Source: an uncultured Collinsella sp.
Lineage (GTDB): Bacteria; Actinomycetota; Coriobacteriia; Coriobacteriales; Coriobacteriaceae
Direction of reading: 5' to 3'
DNA: 7,684 nt
Assembly: GCA_902491055.1 (NCBI GenBank)
Contig: CABUGI010000088.1
Coordinates: 1 to 7,684 of the forward strand
Shown: in pieces, positions 6,225 through 7,684 of the stretch
How the letters are laid out: every line of letters starts with the position of its first letter
How positions within the stretch are numbered: position 1 is the first letter of the stretch
Notes under the pieces: generated by a model
The model's input: only the letters and a program-made list of their open reading frames with translations
Told to the model about the DNA's origin: nothing
Database searches by the model: none
Made by a program: the position numbers and the translations under genes

Positions 6225-6238
6225 GCGAAGGGATGCGC

Positions 6239-6265
6239 ATGTATCTGAAGATCGACATGTTCTAG
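6239..6265 (+). CDS. Possible 8-codon leader ORF upstream of prfA
   Basis: ATG at 6239 opens a tiny frame, MYLKIDMF, ending in TAG at 6263-6265. GAAGGG (6227-6232) sits 6 bases upstream as a possible ribosome site. The TAG is followed by C. If the TAG is read through, the frame continues to a TAA at 6332-6334 that overlaps the start of the prfA Shine-Dalgarno AAAGGAG (6333-6339). TAG is decoded only by release factor 1, the prfA product. An ORF this short can easily be chance, and no homologue is known to me. Confidence 0.15.
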   Translation: MYLKIDMF

Positions 6266-6345
6266 CTGGGCTTACCCCCGCAGCGGCGCCCCGCGTCCCA
6301 TCAATTCTGCCGATTTTCACCTTCACGCATATAAAGGAGTCCGTC

Positions 6346-7413
6346 ATGCGCGACAAGCTCGAAAAGATCATCAAGGCCTACGAGGAGCTCGAGAAGAAGC
6401 TTTCCGACCCGGCCGTCGCCTCCGATATCAAGGAGTTCACGCGTCTCAACAAGGAGTACGCGCACCAGTCCGACCTCATCGCCGCCTCGCGCGAGTACAT
6501 CGGCGCGCTCGATGACATCGAGGCTGCCAAGGAAATGCTGCACGATACCACCGATGCCGATGAGAAGGAGATGCTCCAGATGGACATCTCCGAAAACGAG
6601 GCAAAGCTCCCCCAGCTCGAGGAAGACATCAAGTACATGCTCATCCCGAGCGACCCCAACGACGACAAGAACACCATCGTCGAGATTCGCTCCGCCGCCG
6701 GTGGCGACGAGGCGGCCATCTTTGCCGGCGACCTCTACAAGATGTATCAGCGCTTTTGCGAGTCGCGCGGCTGGAAGACTACCGTGCTCGATTCCAGCCC
6801 CAGCGAGGCCGGCGGCTTTAAGTCCATTGAGTTCAAGGTCGAGGGCGACCGCGTCTACTCCGTTATGAAGTACGAGTCCGGCGTGCACCGTGTCCAGCGC
6901 GTCCCCAAGACCGAGTCCCAGGGCCGCATTCAGACCTCCACGGCTACCGTCGCCGTGCTTCCCGAGGCCGAGGAAATCGACGTCCAGATCAACCAGTCTG
7001 ACCTGCGCATCGACACCTACTGCGCCTCCGGCCCTGGCGGTCAGTGCGTTAACACCACCTACTCCGCCGTGCGCATCACCCACCTGCCCACCAACACCGT
7101 GGTGCAGTCGCAGGAGCAGCGTTCCCAGATCCAGAACCGCGAGGTCTGCATGCAGATGCTGCGCGCCCGTCTGTACGAGATGGAACTCGAGAAGCAGCAG
7201 GCCGAGCTCGGTGCCGAGCGCCAGAGCCAGATCGGCCATGGCAACCGTTCCGAGAAGATCCGTACCTACAACCAGCCCCAGGACCGCGTGACCGATCACC
7301 GCATCGGCTTCAACTCCACCTACAACGGCGTCCTTCTGGGCGATCAGCTCGGCACCGTGATCGAGGCACTCGCCGCCGCCGAGCGAGCCGAGAAGCTGGC
7401 GCAGGCCGTTTAA
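6346..7413 (+). CDS. prfA: Peptide chain release factor 1 (RF1)
   Basis: This 355-residue cytosolic protein recognises UAA and UAG stop codons in the ribosomal A site and triggers release of the finished protein. The ATG at 6346 follows a strong AAAGGAG (6333-6339); the frame stays open far upstream but lacks another good start. The N-terminal helical domain (about 1-100) is followed by EIRSAAGGDEAAIFAGDLYKMY (113-134). The stop-codon reading tripeptide is PKT (187-189) in RVPKTESQGRI, the P-x-T form of RF1 and not the SPF of RF2. The peptidyl-transferase loop is SGPGGQCVNTTYSAVRITH (228-246), with Gln233 as the methylated catalytic Gln. Relatives often have His or Ser where Cys234 stands and Asp where Tyr239 stands. 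The methyltransferase gene prmC, often next to prfA, is not within the 271 bases that follow. Two hairpins follow the stop codon. Confidence 0.97.
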   Translation: MRDKLEKIIKAYEELEKKLSDPAVASDIKEFTRLNKEYAHQSDLIAASREYIGALDDIEAAKEMLHDTTDADEKEMLQMDISENEAKLPQLEEDIKYMLIPSDPNDDKNTIVEIRSAAGGDEAAIFAGDLYKMYQRFCESRGWKTTVLDSSPSEAGGFKSIEFKVEGDRVYSVMKYESGVHRVQRVPKTESQGRIQTSTATVAVLPEAEEIDVQINQSDLRIDTYCASGPGGQCVNTTYSAVRITHLPTNTVVQSQEQRSQIQNREVCMQMLRARLYEMELEKQQAELGAERQSQIGHGNRSEKIRTYNQPQDRVTDHRIGFNSTYNGVLLGDQLGTVIEALAAAERAEKLAQAV

Positions 7414-7442
7414 GTTACGGCGTTTTACCAAACGCCGTAACT
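7413..7442 (+). repeat. Gene-specific hairpin after the prfA stop codon
   Basis: A perfect 13-bp stem (AGTTACGGCGTTT at 7413-7425, AAACGCCGTAACT at 7430-7442) closes a TACC tetraloop and begins on the last base of the stop codon. No T-tract follows. It takes the same place relative to the 86-bp element as the unrelated hairpin at 1443-1464. Confidence 0.75.
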
Positions 7443-7445
7443 GCT

Positions 7446-7531
7446 CGACGCTGCGCGCCGCCCAGAGCGACAATTTGTCATTCAAAAGGCAAGGCATGAC
7501 CAGAAGGTCTATGCCTTGCCTTTTTCATGCC
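7446..7531 (+). repeat. 86-bp intergenic repeat element, copy 2
   Basis: This copy matches 1471-1556 at 84 of 86 positions and starts 3 bp after the prfA hairpin. As in copy 1 it carries GACAATTTGTC (7469-7479) and the long terminator hairpin. Here CCAGAGCGACAA (7462-7473) can also pair, with one extra base, with TTGTTCGCTCTGG (7535-7547) just outside the element, enclosing the terminator in a larger stem. Copy 1 lacks that outer arm. Confidence 0.9.
7484..7525 (+). terminator. Intrinsic terminator inside 86-bp element copy 2
   Basis: The structure is identical to that at 1509-1550: a 14-bp stem (7484-7497 with 7511-7524), GACC/GGTC extension, AGAA loop (7502-7505), one bulged T (7510) and a five-T tract (7521-7525). 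It would end prfA transcription. Confidence 0.85.
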
Positions 7532-7574
7532 AACTTGTTCGCTCTGGACGTCGCTCGCTGTCCGTCCTCTACCT

Positions 7575-7604
7575 GCAGCGTTGCCATCGCTGCCGAAGAC
7601 GGCA
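7575..7604 (+). other. Two mutually exclusive short hairpins in the 3' non-coding tail
   Basis: GCAGCG (7575-7580) can pair with CGCTGC (7588-7593), and TGCCG (7591-7595) can pair with CGGCA (7600-7604) around AAGA. The two stems share 7591-7593, so only one can form. The stems are short and the role, if any, is unknown. Between 7532 and 7684 I see no supported gene. Confidence 0.25.
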
Positions 7605-7620
7605 ATTGGTTAGTTGGCAC

Positions 7621-7637
7621 TTGGGGACGTTCCTTTT
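7621..7637. repeat. GGGGACGTTC motif, second occurrence (partial REP-like element)
   Basis: TTGGGGACGTTC (7621-7632) repeats the core of the left arm at 1563-1574 and is followed by CTTTT. No inverted partner of the full core is seen before the window ends, although the last six bases (CCCCAA, 7679-7684) are the complement of TTGGGG, so a matching arm may start at the window edge. Confidence 0.5.
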
Positions 7638-7684
7638 AATATGAGCAGGACATTGTCAAGAGGCAAAATCGGGCCTGGCCCCAA

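Noticed and set aside
6001..6345. Extended N-terminus for RF1 from an upstream in-frame ATG (for example 6001 or 6121)
   Set aside because: RF1 normally begins near the sequence at 6346, which has a strong AAAGGAG site. The extension would overlap the M20 gene or leader and has no conserved features.
7640..7684. Start of a possible ORF at ATG 7641 running off the window (MSRTLSRGKIGPGP)
   Set aside because: There is no proper ribosome binding site at the right distance, only 14 codons are visible, and they match nothing I recognise.

Overview
The window reads as a high-GC bacterial chromosome segment, most likely from a Gram-positive actinobacterium. My best guess is the class Coriobacteriia, near Collinsella. 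That guess rests on strong G/C preference at third codon positions, clean GGAGG-type ribosome binding sites, a twin-arginine lipoprotein, and GGGGACGTTC repeats that I associate from memory with gut Coriobacteriia. No sequence search supports it. All six genes lie on the + strand.

Layout: (1) The 3' end of a gene for a membrane-anchored protein of unknown function (1-464). (2) An aldose 1-epimerase-family protein (544-1437). (3) A repeat-rich gap (1438-1731) holding a gene-specific hairpin, an 86-bp element ending in a terminator, a 20-bp-arm palindrome, and an A/T-rich stretch with a perfect 13-bp tandem repeat that probably controls the next operon. (4) A three-gene polar amino acid ABC importer: a Tat-type substrate-binding lipoprotein (1732-2658), an N-terminally extended permease (2668-3816) and an ATPase (3839-4624). 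An intrinsic terminator follows. (5) An M20-family metallopeptidase (4682-6097), whose ribosome binding site begins directly at the T-tract of that terminator. (6) A 248-bp leader with inverted repeats and a tiny possible leader ORF, then prfA, encoding peptide chain release factor 1 (6346-7413). (7) A 3' region with another gene-specific hairpin, a second copy of the 86-bp element (84/86 identical) and another GGGGACGTTC motif.

Functionally, the importer would capture an amino acid or similar polar solute at the outer face of the membrane. The M20 enzyme next to it may release amino acids from peptides or N-acyl amino acids in the cytoplasm. The epimerase and prfA are housekeeping-type neighbours.

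The most unusual content is non-coding. The same ordered module (gene-specific hairpin, 86-bp terminator element, GGGGACGTTC motif) follows two unrelated genes about 6 kb apart. The first hairpin differs completely in sequence between copies yet keeps perfect pairing. A GGGGAC-containing inverted repeat also appears inside the M20 reading frame, at a place where the protein seems to carry extra residues.
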